Shown: positions 8,117 through 17,168, counted from the stretch's first letter. The stretch: 64,000 nucleotides of DNA from Roseinatronobacter thiooxidans (GCF_001870675.1 NZ_MEHT01000001.1:294264-358263); one strand, 5' to 3'. The notes: generated by a model from the sequence alone, not told the origin. Numbers and translations: made by a program.

Positions 8117-9205
8117 TCACCCCAGAAAGAACCGCACCATCTGCGCCGAGGCATTTGGCCCTGTGCTGTCGGTATATGACCCGGCCTTGCGCCCCCCCGA
8201 CCACGCATGCGCCCCGCCGGTCAGCATCCATAATTCCAGCGGTCCATGGGTTTCGGTGGCGGCAAAGTTGGTGCGTTCATAATCGCGCCCGCGCACAGAA
8301 CTGGTGCTGGTTTTTGCGGGCATGGGTGTTGCGCCGATTGCCGCCGTGACGATGGTGGCCGCATTGGCGGGGTGAACTGTCCGGTCACTGTCGCCGTGAA
8401 AGATAATCCGGCGCACGGGCTTGTGGGCCGGGTTTGCGCTGGTGCGTGCCGCCGGATCACGCCGGTTGGACTTGCCCCCGCGCCGCATTGCCGACATGGC
8501 AGAGATCACATTTCGGGCAGACCCGCGGGCAAGCCCCGAATGCACCCCTGCGCCGGCGTAAATATCGGGATAGGTGTCTGCCAGAATGGCGGCCATCGCC
8601 CCACCCGCTGACAAACCTGCCACGAAGGTATGATCACGGTCGAGATTGAACTCTCGCATCAATTTGCGCGTCAGGGCTGCCAGAATGGCAGGCTCGCCCG
8701 CGCCGCGTGTCTGGTTGGCCAGTTTAAACCAGTTCCAGCACTGCGCCGGGTTATAGCGTTTGGTCTGTTCCGGATAGGCAATGACCAGGCCATGTTTTTC
8801 GGCCAGTGCGTTCATATTCGTGCCTGCGGCAAAGTCATCTGCGGTTTGCTTGCAGCCATGCAGCATGAGAATCAGCCCGTTGAGTTGCCTGGGCTGGTTG
8901 GCAGGCAGATACAGCTTGTACCCCCGAGAGCCGGAAACACTGCGGTGCCGCCGTGCCAGATACTGGGCGTCTTGCACCAAGGCGGGCGCAGGCATATGCC
9001 GTTTCGCACCCGTCAAGGCGCGCGCCGCCCGTTTGGGTTTGCGCCCCCTTTCGGGTGTTTGTTTGAGTGGGGTGAACGGGGCATAGGCGGCATTGACCAT
9101 GCTGAGGGCCACCGCCTTTTGCACTTTGCGCAAAGCTTTGGTTGGTGCGCGGGGGCGCATCATGCGGGTGGTGCGGCGCAATGTGGCCGCGAAACTGCGG
9201 GGCAT
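8117..9205 (-). CDS. PHB-depolymerase-family esterase (LpqC-like), copy 1
   Basis: A 362-residue alpha/beta hydrolase of the short-chain PHA depolymerase/feruloyl esterase type. The nucleophile is in GLSAGG, the acid in FHGDSDRTVHP and the base in GGAHAWSGG; LMLHGCKQTADDFA supplies the oxyanion region. The Arg/Lys-rich N terminus is not a typical signal peptide, so an intracellular or two-arginine route is open. The start at 9205 has AGGA about seven bases upstream, while the longer frame to 9316 lacks support. It is paralogous to the gene at 18909-20048. An EcfG-like promoter lies upstream. The natural substrate (PHB granule, oligomer or another ester) cannot be told from sequence. Confidence 0.85.
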   Translation of the reverse strand: MPRSFAATLRRTTRMMRPRAPTKALRKVQKAVALSMVNAAYAPFTPLKQTPERGRKPKRAARALTGAKRHMPAPALVQDAQYLARRHRSVSGSRGYKLYLPANQPRQLNGLILMLHGCKQTADDFAAGTNMNALAEKHGLVIAYPEQTKRYNPAQCWNWFKLANQTRGAGEPAILAALTRKLMREFNLDRDHTFVAGLSAGGAMAAILADTYPDIYAGAGVHSGLARGSARNVISAMSAMRRGGKSNRRDPAARTSANPAHKPVRRIIFHGDSDRTVHPANAATIVTAAIGATPMPAKTSTSSVRGRDYERTNFAATETHGPLELWMLTGGAHAWSGGRKAGSYTDSTGPNASAQMVRFFLG

Positions 9206-9277
9206 GGGAAAATCCTGTATGAAAAGTGGCCGGCAGCGGTATGCAGGTGCACAAGGCCACCAGCCGTACTGCACAGT

Positions 9278-9302
9278 AACACGGTTGGCCCTGTTGCGTT
9301 CC
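9278..9302 (-). promoter_or_regulatory. EcfG-like promoter (one mismatch)
   Basis: GGAAC (9302-9298), 16 bases, TGTT (9281-9278) on the minus strand. The -35 is perfect and the -10 differs from CGTT in its first base only. It lies about 73 bases before the esterase start at 9205 and just before the end of the large kinase fusion gene. Confidence 0.55.
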
Positions 9303-9328
9303 GAAATTTGCTGCAACGCGATTTGGCG

Positions 9329-12300
9329 TTATGCGCCTTGCGTATCGGCCGCCAGTGCAAGGCGCACAAGGTCGGGCAGCGATGTCGCGCCGGTTTTGCG
9401 CATGACCGAGGCGCGGTGGTTCTCGACCGTGCGCTGGTTGATCCCCAGATCGGCGGCAATGATCTTGTTGGGTGCCCCTTCCAGCACGCGCGCCAGAACA
9501 TCGCGCTCTCTCGTGGTCAGCTCGGCGAAGCGCTGCTGCGCAACTTCGCGCGCGCCCGCCAAGGCCCGCCCGCCTTTGGCTGTGACCATCGCCTGCCGCA
9601 CGCTGCCCAGCAATTCTGCAGCACTTGCGGGTTTTTCGATCAGGTCCGACGCGCCGGCTTTCAGCGCGGCCACAGCCAATGCGGCATCGCCATGTCCGGT
9701 CATCATGACCATAGGCAGGTAGGAGTTGCGCGCGCGCAGCTGCTCGATCAGGGTGATCCCGTCCATGCCGGGCAAGTGGTTGTCAACCAGCAGGCAGGCG
9801 GCCTTTTCCGGTTGGGGTGTTTCCAGAAAATCCTCAGCCGAAGCATAGGTGACGACCTTCCAGCCCTCGGCCTCGAACAGGCGGCGCATGGTTTCGCGGA
9901 TCATCGGGTCGTCATCGACCAGATGCACAGTTGTGCCGCGTACCTCTGGGGTTTGGAGTTCGGTTGCCTTTTCGGAGCGGGTTTTTGTTATGATATCTGA
10001 AATCAGCCGTGTCAGTATTTCCGGGGCGACGGGTTTGACAAGGTGCCGAAAGCCGGAGTCAGAGATATTTTGCGCCGTAACAGAGGTGATATCCCCTGTC
10101 AGAATAAGGGTGGGCACAGAAATACCCCAGATGCGCATCAGATCCTGCGCAAGCTCCAACCCGCTTATACTGCTGCGAAAGTCGAAATCCGTCAGCAGAA
10201 TATCGGGCAGGATGCAGTTCTGGCGGGACCAGGCCAAGGCCTCTTTCGGGGTCGCTTTGGCAATGACTTTATGCCCTTCTGCCGACAGGACTTCGGACAG
10301 CAGGTCGCGCAGGCGCGCTTCATCATCGACCACAAGAATGGTGCCGGTCTGTGGTTTGGACTGCGCATCGCTTTGGGCTGATCCGGCATTCAGCGCCGGT
10401 TCTGCCTCTGCCCCCTTGGCGGCAAGCGGCACATTTATCGTAAACGTTGATCCCTTGCCCAAGGTCGAGCGCACGCTGATCGGGTGGTCCATCAGCCGCG
10501 CCAGCCTTTGCACAATCGACAGGCCCAACCCCAGGCCGCGATCTTCCAGCGCGGTTGTGATTTCGACCTGATGATAGGCGTCAAAAATTGCTTCTGTTTC
10601 AGACTTTGCAATGCCTATGCCAGTGTCGCAGACATAAATTCGCAGCGCATCGCCGTGACGCTTGCATCCCATCAGGATTTTGCCAGAGGGGGTGTATTTC
10701 ACAGCATTGGACAGAAGGTTTCGCAAAATCTGTTCCAGTAACTGCGGGTCAGTCTGCACCAGAGTTTTGCACGGCACCCACCGCAGTTGCAGCCCCTTCA
10801 GGCTGCAATAGGGTTCAAATTCTTCGGTCAGGCGCTTCATCATCGGCGCTGTGGAAACAGGGCGCATCTCTGGCTGGACGATCCCGTTCTGGATGCGGTT
10901 CACATCGAGCATGGAATCCAGCATCGCTGTCATGGAATTCAGCGTCTGATCCAGCAAAGCGGCCAGTCGCGCGCCTTTGGTCGAGGGTTTGTGCCGCGCT
11001 TGCAGCTTGTGCAGCAGCGCCAGAGATTGCAGGGGTTGGCGCAAGTCATGGCTGGCCGCAGCCAGAAACCTTGATTTCGCCTTGGTTGCGCGGTCTGCCT
11101 CGCGCATGATGGTGACCAGCGCCGCATTGGTGCGCTTGCGTTCGGTGATATCGACATAGGTGATGACAACGCCTTCCACGCGCCCGCCTTCGGCGCGGTA
11201 GGGCTGGATGCGGCGCAGAAACCATGTGCTGTCGCTGCTTTCGATCTCGCGCTCTTTCGGTTCAGAAGAGGCAAGCACATCCATCGCATCCTGCGCCAGA
11301 TTGTCATCTTTCGAGACAGAGGCAAGGTCCGCCAGCGGGCGGCCCACATCTGTGGGGATAACGCGAAAGATCGCGCGCGCAGCAGGTGTGAAAAAGCGGA
11401 TGTTCAGGTCAAGGTCAAGAAACAGCGTGGCAACATCGGTGCTGTACAGCACATTCTGCAGGTCATCTGCTGTGGTGCGGTGCCGCTCCAGCGTTTCCTG
11501 TAGCTGGCTGTTAAGGGCGTTCAGTTCCTCGTTCAGTGATTGCAGCTCTTCTTTCGAGGCCAGCAATTCTTCGTTGGTGGACTGAAACTCCTCATTCACC
11601 GACAGCGATTCGGCGGTATCAACGGCATGCGCTTCAACCTCGTGTTCCAGATCGCGCAGCGCATCGGACAGGTCGCGCCGCGTCGCGTCAAGTTCCGCCT
11701 CTAGCGTTGCGATGCGGTCTTCAACGGCCTGCGCGGTGGCATCGGCAGAGGGTGGTTGGCTAGGCGCGGCGGGGGTGTCGATGAAACAGGCCAGCAGCAT
11801 CGGTTCTGCCTCTGTCGAGATGGCATGCAGGGTTATGTCAAAGCTGGCCGCACCCGATACGCGCCCGCCCGACACGGTGACACGCGGATTGTCCTTGGTG
11901 CAGGTGGCTGCCGCATTGCGCACCCGCGCGCGCAGCACTTTGGGCAGCATTCCGATGACACCTGTATCCGGATGGCCTTGGGTAAGTGTCAGGTATTTTT
12001 CTGTCGGGCCAAGCACATAGAGGACTTCCAGCTTCTGGTTCAGCAACACCGCTGCGGGGGCATGATGTTCCAGCACAATGCGGCGGCACAGATCGGCCAG
12101 CGCCGTGTTGCGCCCAGAGGCCGATACCGGCGCGGATGCGGCTTCTTCGTGCTTGGGTGGGGAGAATTGCAAATCCGCAGGGTGGCTGTGCCCGATCCGG
12201 CGCCACAAGCGGGCATCTTTATCTTCGGACGCGAAACATCCGTCACTTTCACCCGGCATCTCGGCTGTTCCCAACAACAACAACCCGCGCGGGCGCAAGG

Positions 12301-13633
12301 CAAAGCAGCAGCGCGCAATCACGCGTTTTTGTGCCTCTGGCCCCAGATAGATCAGCACATTGCGGCACGAGACCAGATCAATCTTGGAAAAGGGCGGGTC
12401 CGACAACAGATCGGCCACAGTGAAAACGATCACATCGCGCAGGGCCAGCGTTACGCGGTAGCCGCCCTTTTCGGGGACAAAAAACCGCTTCAGACGTTCG
12501 GGCGAGATGTCGGCCTCGATCTCTTTGGGGTAGAAGCCCGTGCGTGCCGCTGCAATGGCTTCGGGGTCGATATCCGAGGCAAGAATCTGCAACTGCGCAT
12601 CGGATTTGGCCGCCTCCATCGCCTCCAGGCACAAGATGGCGATGCTATACGCCTCTTCTCCGGTGCTGCATCCGGCAACCCAGACACGCAACGGGCGCCC
12701 TTCGGGCAAGTCGCGGACAAGATCGGGAATTGCCTTGGTGGCAAGATGCGTGAACACGGGTTTGTCGCGGAAAAAGCTGGTGACATGGATCAGCAGATCG
12801 GCTGCAAGCTGGGCGCGTTCCTCGGCATCTGCTTGCAGCATGCCAAGGTAGCGGGCCATTTCCCCCAGACCAAGCCCAACAAGGCCCATCCGGCGCGCGA
12901 TGCGCCGTTCCAGCGTGCCGCGCTTGTAGAGGGAGAGATCTTGCGCGGCGTATTTGCTAAGGTAGGCCAAGATATTGTCATAGCGGTCTGTGCTGGGGGG
13001 CAGGGGCTGCGTGGCGGCCTTGTCCGGCACCGGATGCGCGCCTGTGGCGGTATCGTCCAGAAAGTCCTGTACCGCCGCGCCCATCTGGCCAATCGGCAGG
13101 GCATGTGCGACATGGCCCGCCGAAACCGCGCTTTGTGGCATGCCGGAATAGCTGGCCTCATCAGGGTCTTGCGCAATCACAAGGCCGCCTGCTGCATGTA
13201 TTTCGGCGCTGCCCTTGGTGCCATCTGTGCCGGTTCCCGACAACACGATACAGCCTGCGCGCGCGCCCGCATCCTGTGCGAGAGAGCGCAAAAGCACATC
13301 AAACGGCATCCGCACGGCCTGTCCATCTTCGGGCGTGGACAGGTGCAAACAGTTTTGCGCGACAGTCAGGAAAACGCCGGGCGGGATGACATGCAGGTGG
13401 CCGGGCCGCAATGCCATGCCATCTTTGGCCTGCACCACTTTCAGGCTGGTGTGATCGGCCAGCAGATTAACCATCATGCTGTCATGCGAGGGGTCCAGAT
13501 GCAGCACAAGGATGAATGCGGCAGTCATGCCTTTAGGCAGGTCTTTCAATAGCGCACGACATGCTTCCAACCCCCCGGCAGAGGCCCCGATGGCGATGAC
13601 AGGCACACCAGTTGACCGGCTATTATCCGACAT
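9329..13633 (-). CDS. CheB-CheR-PAS-histidine kinase-REC-REC-LuxR fusion protein
   Basis: A 1434-residue soluble signalling protein. In order: CheB methylesterase (10-190; Ser19 in GASAGG, His46, Asp137 in GTGTDGT), CheR methyltransferase (215-485; AGCSTGEEAYS, SCRNVLIYL), coiled coil (635-720), PAS (725-835), HisKA with SHDLRQP (His862), HATPase (965-1070, DRGLGLGLSI), REC1 (1098-1215, acceptor near Asp1149), REC2 (1235-1350, acceptor Asp1284 in LLVDNHLPG), and a FixJ/LuxR helix-turn-helix (1370-1430). All catalytic residues look intact. A GGAG site lies six bases before the ATG at 13633. Fusing receptor modification, kinase and DNA-binding output in one chain implies direct gene control. 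No chemotaxis genes are near; the neighbours are stress genes. Confidence 0.92.
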   Translation of the reverse strand: MSDNSRSTGVPVIAIGASAGGLEACRALLKDLPKGMTAAFILVLHLDPSHDSMMVNLLADHTSLKVVQAKDGMALRPGHLHVIPPGVFLTVAQNCLHLSTPEDGQAVRMPFDVLLRSLAQDAGARAGCIVLSGTGTDGTKGSAEIHAAGGLVIAQDPDEASYSGMPQSAVSAGHVAHALPIGQMGAAVQDFLDDTATGAHPVPDKAATQPLPPSTDRYDNILAYLSKYAAQDLSLYKRGTLERRIARRMGLVGLGLGEMARYLGMLQADAEERAQLAADLLIHVTSFFRDKPVFTHLATKAIPDLVRDLPEGRPLRVWVAGCSTGEEAYSIAILCLEAMEAAKSDAQLQILASDIDPEAIAAARTGFYPKEIEADISPERLKRFFVPEKGGYRVTLALRDVIVFTVADLLSDPPFSKIDLVSCRNVLIYLGPEAQKRVIARCCFALRPRGLLLLGTAEMPGESDGCFASEDKDARLWRRIGHSHPADLQFSPPKHEEAASAPVSASGRNTALADLCRRIVLEHHAPAAVLLNQKLEVLYVLGPTEKYLTLTQGHPDTGVIGMLPKVLRARVRNAAATCTKDNPRVTVSGGRVSGAASFDITLHAISTEAEPMLLACFIDTPAAPSQPPSADATAQAVEDRIATLEAELDATRRDLSDALRDLEHEVEAHAVDTAESLSVNEEFQSTNEELLASKEELQSLNEELNALNSQLQETLERHRTTADDLQNVLYSTDVATLFLDLDLNIRFFTPAARAIFRVIPTDVGRPLADLASVSKDDNLAQDAMDVLASSEPKEREIESSDSTWFLRRIQPYRAEGGRVEGVVITYVDITERKRTNAALVTIMREADRATKAKSRFLAAASHDLRQPLQSLALLHKLQARHKPSTKGARLAALLDQTLNSMTAMLDSMLDVNRIQNGIVQPEMRPVSTAPMMKRLTEEFEPYCSLKGLQLRWVPCKTLVQTDPQLLEQILRNLLSNAVKYTPSGKILMGCKRHGDALRIYVCDTGIGIAKSETEAIFDAYHQVEITTALEDRGLGLGLSIVQRLARLMDHPISVRSTLGKGSTFTINVPLAAKGAEAEPALNAGSAQSDAQSKPQTGTILVVDDEARLRDLLSEVLSAEGHKVIAKATPKEALAWSRQNCILPDILLTDFDFRSSISGLELAQDLMRIWGISVPTLILTGDITSVTAQNISDSGFRHLVKPVAPEILTRLISDIITKTRSEKATELQTPEVRGTTVHLVDDDPMIRETMRRLFEAEGWKVVTYASAEDFLETPQPEKAACLLVDNHLPGMDGITLIEQLRARNSYLPMVMMTGHGDAALAVAALKAGASDLIEKPASAAELLGSVRQAMVTAKGGRALAGAREVAQQRFAELTTRERDVLARVLEGAPNKIIAADLGINQRTVENHRASVMRKTGATSLPDLVRLALAADTQGA

Positions 13634-14105
13634 GGGCATCTCCGACGAGGGTTGGGTTGCGCAGCCCGCCTTAAGTGCGGTCACTGCGTTGTGTCAGCGT
13701 CCCACGCAATTGTTTTTGCATTCTAACAGAATTTTCGGATCAAGTATGAATGATTTAACATAAACGATCGCTCTATAGGCGAAATTTCACACATAACTAA
13801 TTTATGAGTAGATTCCGATTCTATTTCGTCACCCCCCCAACCCGTAGTGTCGAATCACGATGTGTAATGTGCCCCGTGTGTGTTGAGAAAACTTGGCAGC
13901 CGGAACTGGGAAGACGCAGAAGGGGAGCTTCCTCCTCCAAGAGTATCTGCAGTGTGACCCTGTAAAAACCTGACTGTCCAGAAATCTCTGTGGGCCGCCG
14001 AATTGCCTGTGGCTGCGGCGACCCGCGAGCAGATGGCTGAAACCTGAACTGTCGGGCGCTGTGCAAAAGCGCCTGTATCAGTGCGAACCATGAAGGGAGA
14101 CTCTT
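13634..14105. other. Intergenic region, AT-rich centre
   Basis: About 470 bp between the leftward kinase fusion and the rightward small membrane peptide. The part from 13720 to 13830 is clearly AT-rich and probably contains the leftward promoter. A GGAAC at 13902 has no CGTT at the right distance, so I do not call an EcfG promoter. A small hairpin GGCGCT/AGCGCC lies at about 14055-14073. No protein-coding frame is convincing. Confidence 0.5.
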
Positions 14106-14180
14106 TTGAACCAGATCATCTACATCGTCGGTGCTGTTGTCATCGTCATCGCATTACTCAGCTTTATCGGTTTGCGCTGA
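14106..14180 (+). CDS. 24-residue single-span membrane peptide (TTG start)
   Basis: TTG AAC CAG begins a 24-residue peptide, MNQIIYIVGAVVIVIALLSF then IGLR, which is one hydrophobic helix ending in a basic residue. A GGGAGA ribosome site is 5-6 bases upstream of the TTG. Peptides of this pattern (xxIIYIVGxxVIVxxxLSFxGLR) occur widely in Rhodobacteraceae, from my memory of the group; no function is known to me. It heads a rightward series of stress-related genes. It is likely to be missed by automatic gene calling because of length and start codon. Confidence 0.65.
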   Translation: MNQIIYIVGAVVIVIALLSFIGLR

Positions 14181-14348
14181 CACGGTGCAATGGCGCCAGC
14201 ACTATTGTGTTTTCTGATCCGCTTTGGCGCAGCGCTTGGGGGCAAGGGCGCGATCGTGCGTGCTTTTGTGGGGGCCTCAACGCGGCACTGCTTTGCGGTG
14301 CGCCGAATGCTCGACCACTGACAGACCCAAAGACGAAAGGAAGACGAC

Positions 14349-14612
14349 ATGCACTATGAAAACCAATCGACGCTATTTATCCGCATGCTGACCGAGGCAT
14401 ATGAGGCGCATCTGTCCCGGCGCGCAAGTGAACTGTCGCATCAACACAAAGCCAGTGCAGTGCGGTTTCAGAACCGCCAGATATCGACCCTGAACGAATT
14501 CTTGCGCGGAATGGACCTGTTGGACACAGACCACCTGACCGCGCCCGACCCCCAGACCAATGGCCCCGATGACCGCGACCAGCAAACGGGCTTGCGCATG
14601 CAGCCCGGCTGA
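14349..14612 (+). CDS. Hypothetical protein, 87 residues
   Basis: Starts after a good AGGAAG site 6-7 bases upstream. The sequence is polar and helical (FIRMLTEAYEAHLSRRASELSHQHKASAVRFQNRQ), with a charged, disordered Asp/Gln-rich tail. It has no signal peptide or membrane helix and I do not recognise a family. It lies between the 24-residue membrane peptide and the YciF-type protein, in the same direction, so it may belong to the same stress-related set. Confidence 0.55.
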   Translation: MHYENQSTLFIRMLTEAYEAHLSRRASELSHQHKASAVRFQNRQISTLNEFLRGMDLLDTDHLTAPDPQTNGPDDRDQQTGLRMQPG

Positions 14613-14694
14613 CCCGCTCAAGCGGCGTCTATTCCTGCGCAATCGCCGCGCGCCCCCGTGCAAACACACACCCATAGTTTACAGGAGCGACAAA

Positions 14695-15186
14695 ATGACG
14701 ATCGAAACGCTGGATGACCTGTTTCTGCACACCCTCAAGGATGTGCTGTATGCCGAACGCAAAATCCTGAAGGCTTTGCCAAAGATGGAACGCAAGGCGA
14801 CCGATACCAAGCTGAAAGCAGCCTTGTCGTCGCACCGCGATGAAACCGAAGACCACATCTTGCGACTGGAAGATGTGTTTGAAGGGCTTGGCAAGCCCGC
14901 GCGCGGTGCGAAATGCGACGCAATGGTCGGGCTGCTGGAAGAGGCAGAGGGGCTGATGGCCGATATCAGCGACCCCGAGGTGATGGATGCTGCGATCATC
15001 TCGCTTGCGCAAGCGGTCGAGCACTATGAAATTGCCCGCTACGGCACATTGGTGGCTTGGGCCAAACAGCTTGGCCAGACCAAGGCGGCAGGGCTTTTGA
15101 AAGAAACCCTCGATCAGGAATATGGCGCCGACAAGGCCCTGTCCAAACTTGCAGAAAAACGCCTGAACGCAGCCGCCGCGGCCTGA
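14695..15186 (+). CDS. YciF/DUF892-type ferritin-like protein
   Basis: A 163-residue helical-bundle protein starting MTIETLDDLFLHTLKDVLYA, the signature opening of the YciE/YciF (DUF892) family. Repeated Glu/His positions along the helices (YAERKILKALPKM, ETEDHILRLEDVF, QAVEHYEIARYGT, DQEYGADKAL) fit a ferritin-like di-metal four-helix bundle. The AGGAG site is 8 bases upstream of the ATG at 14695; longer upstream frames lack support. Family members are induced by osmotic, starvation and general stress in many bacteria, and the EcfG-like sigma gene follows 118 bp downstream. Confidence 0.92.
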   Translation: MTIETLDDLFLHTLKDVLYAERKILKALPKMERKATDTKLKAALSSHRDETEDHILRLEDVFEGLGKPARGAKCDAMVGLLEEAEGLMADISDPEVMDAAIISLAQAVEHYEIARYGTLVAWAKQLGQTKAAGLLKETLDQEYGADKALSKLAEKRLNAAAAA

Positions 15187-15304
15187 CGCGTAGCCTGCGC
15201 CTTTCATAGGCGATCACTCACTTAGCGACATGCCAGCCCCGCCATCGGGATGCACGCCTATGGGCGGTGGGCAGGCATGCCAGCAATTAGCAGGAAGCGA
15301 GAAC

Positions 15305-15889
15305 ATGACTGCCATGACGGATAACCACCCTTTTCATACCCTGCTGCCGCAGCAAGCCCATTGCCTGCGCCTTCGCGCGCTGAAACTGACAGGCAACAAA
15401 CACCGCGCCGAAGATCTGGTGCAGGCCACGTTTCTGAAAGCCTGGGCCAAGCGTGACAGCTACAGACCCGAAAGCAACCTGCGCGCATGGCTGTTTACCA
15501 TTCTGCGCAACACATTCCTGTCCGACCTGCGCAAATTCCGCCGCGAGGTTGAAGATGTCGATGGTGCCTGCGCCCGTGCCCAGTTCGAGGAACCAAGGCA
15601 GGATCATGTTCTGGCGTTGAAAGAACTGATTTCGGCTGTGGCGACCCTGCCAGACACCCAGCGCCGCCCGCTGGTGCTGATGGGCGCTTACGGGTTCTCG
15701 CAGCTGGAAGCGGCTGAGGCCTGTGGCTGCACTGTCGGCACGATCAAAAGCCGTGTCAGCCGTGGCAGGGCCACGCTGTCGCGGATGATCACCGATGATG
15801 ATGCCCTTCTGCCAGACCATCCCTTGCACACCCTGCGCACCCCCCGCCACCCTGAAATGGGCGCTGGGCTTGACAGCGCTTCGGGGTGA
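15305..15889 (+). CDS. EcfG-like ECF RNA polymerase sigma factor
   Basis: A 194-residue sigma factor with region 2 at about 15-85 (RALKLTGNKHRAEDLVQATF, LRAWLFTILRNTF) and region 4 at about 110-165 (LPDTQRRPLVLMGAYGFS, EAAEACGCTVGTIKSRVSRG). The FLSDLRKFRREVEDVDG segment after region 2 closely follows EcfG (ECF15) sigma factors of the alphaproteobacterial general stress response. AGGA lies 9 bases upstream of the ATG. Neither phyR nor nepR is next to it. The window contains perfect GGAAC-N16-CGTT promoters, so it probably drives, or shares, that regulon. Confidence 0.88.
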   Translation: MTAMTDNHPFHTLLPQQAHCLRLRALKLTGNKHRAEDLVQATFLKAWAKRDSYRPESNLRAWLFTILRNTFLSDLRKFRREVEDVDGACARAQFEEPRQDHVLALKELISAVATLPDTQRRPLVLMGAYGFSQLEAAEACGCTVGTIKSRVSRGRATLSRMITDDDALLPDHPLHTLRTPRHPEMGAGLDSASG

Positions 15890-15908
15890 CAGCTGAATGG
15901 AGGCTCTC

Positions 15909-16250
15909 TTGGAACATGGTAAAACCAGACCAGCCAATCCGGCACCAACTGTGTCAGCGCTGTTGCACGCCGCCCAAGGCGCAAATCTGCGCATTGCCAC
16001 TTTGGCAGAGCTGCAACAGCTTGCGCAAATGCTGGAAGTGTCATGCGAAGCGGCAAGAGTGGCCGCGCTGCGCAATGTGATGGGGCTTGGCCCGTGGCGG
16101 CAGGGGGCTGGCTCAGCAGATCAGAATTGCGGGTTTGCACGGCTGTTTTCCGCGCTGCGCCGAACGCGGGCAGAACTGAAGCGGCGCGCGGTGCGTGTAT
16201 CTGCCGCGCCGGACAGGGGTATGCAGCGCAGCCTGTCACAGCGGATCTGA
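15909..16250 (+). CDS. Hypothetical protein following the sigma factor (probable TTG start)
   Basis: A frame of 113 residues 19 bp after the sigma gene. The best start is TTG at 15909, with a perfect GGAGG five bases upstream; the ATG at 15897 overlaps that ribosome site and adds four residues. Predicted helices (VSALLHAAQGANLRIATLAELQ, LAQMLEVSCEAARVAALRNV) are followed by a basic tail. It does not match the NepR anti-sigma consensus. Its position invites the idea of a sigma-regulating partner, but that is speculation. Confidence 0.45.
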   Translation: MEHGKTRPANPAPTVSALLHAAQGANLRIATLAELQQLAQMLEVSCEAARVAALRNVMGLGPWRQGAGSADQNCGFARLFSALRRTRAELKRRAVRVSAAPDRGMQRSLSQRI

Positions 16251-16304
16251 CTGCAAAAGCCCCTGTGCCGCCAAAAGCTTGGGGAGAATTGCGCCGGGGC
16301 GGGG

Positions 16305-17168
16305 TCAGGCAGGGGTATTGGTCACGCTGACCAGAACATCCATTGCCAGCAGTTTCGCGCCCTCATGCGCGAAGGTGCCCCGCACGGGCAAGGCTTGCGA
16401 CGGCCTGCGGGTTGTTGCCACGCGGATCAGGTTCCGGCTGGCAATGATCCGGTTGGTCGGGTCGAACTCGACCCAACCTGCGCCGGGAACAAACACATCT
16501 GCCCAAGCATGCGTGGCCCCGCCGCCGGTCATATCCTCGCCCGAAGCGCTGTCTGCGATTTCGTCATGCAGGTAGCCTGTCACAAACCTTGCGGCAAAGC
16601 CAAGCGCGCGCGCGGCATCCATGAACAGCAGGGCAAAGTCGCGGCATGTGCCGCTGCCCTGCCGGATCGTCTGCGCAGGGGTCTGGACCCCTTCTGCCTC
16701 GCGGCGGGCATAGGCAAAGCGGCTGTGGATCGCGCTGCTTAGCGCGCCCAGAACCTGCATGGTGCCATTGGGAAGCTGCGGGATGGCCTGCGCCACCCAC
16801 GCGGCCACGGCCTGTTGGTCAAGCGGTTGGTCAGGGGTCAGATAGGGGCCAAGGTCGATCTGTTCATCGGGGCTGTATTCGACAGGATAAGCCCCTGTGA
16901 ACCGCGCAATCCGCGCAAGCGGTTCATCCAGCCCGTAGCGGCGCAGCAAAAGTTCGCTTTCGATCAGCAGTTCATTCGCGGAATCGTGGAACGAAAGCAG
17001 CGCGACCGAGTTACCAAACGTATCGAAGGCCCAATGCACATCGGCACGCGGTGCAACAGTCAGGCTGGAATCCAGAATGCGCATGTCATGCCCGTCGCGG
17101 GGACGGATCATCAGGCGGTGTTCGCCAAAGGTCACCGGGCGGTCATAGCTGTATCGCGTACGGTGCAA
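16305..17168 (-). CDS. Transglutaminase-like cysteine peptidase-fold protein 1
   Basis: A protein of about 287 residues with the bacterial transglutaminase N-terminal beta domain (RYSYDRPVTFGEHRLMIRPR) and a transglutaminase core. The Cys is in GTCRDFALLF, the His in THAWADVFVPG and the Asp in FDPTNR. Such proteins may act as proteases or crosslinking enzymes; no substrate is evident. The usable start is uncertain: TTG 17168 has no ribosome site, whereas AAAGGA at 17199-17194 is ideally placed for an ATC at 17186 that would restore the N terminus typical of homologues. It is divergent from a second transglutaminase at 17301. Confidence 0.85.
   Translation of the reverse strand: MHRTRYSYDRPVTFGEHRLMIRPRDGHDMRILDSSLTVAPRADVHWAFDTFGNSVALLSFHDSANELLIESELLLRRYGLDEPLARIARFTGAYPVEYSPDEQIDLGPYLTPDQPLDQQAVAAWVAQAIPQLPNGTMQVLGALSSAIHSRFAYARREAEGVQTPAQTIRQGSGTCRDFALLFMDAARALGFAARFVTGYLHDEIADSASGEDMTGGGATHAWADVFVPGAGWVEFDPTNRIIASRNLIRVATTRRPSQALPVRGTFAHEGAKLLAMDVLVSVTNTPA

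Noticed and set aside
8630..10000. 456-codon open frame on the + strand
   Set aside because: Runs opposite the esterase and the end of the kinase fusion; no recognisable domain.
11756..13552. 598-codon open frame on the + strand opposite the kinase fusion
   Set aside because: It is a GC-rich antisense shadow. It has no ribosome site or family features, while the opposite strand encodes intact CheB, CheR and kinase motifs.
13902..13930. EcfG promoter near 13902
   Set aside because: GGAAC is present but no CGTT or near match lies 16-17 bases downstream.
15909..16250. NepR-type anti-sigma factor after the EcfG-like gene
   Set aside because: The 113-residue product lacks the short conserved NepR core; position alone is not enough.
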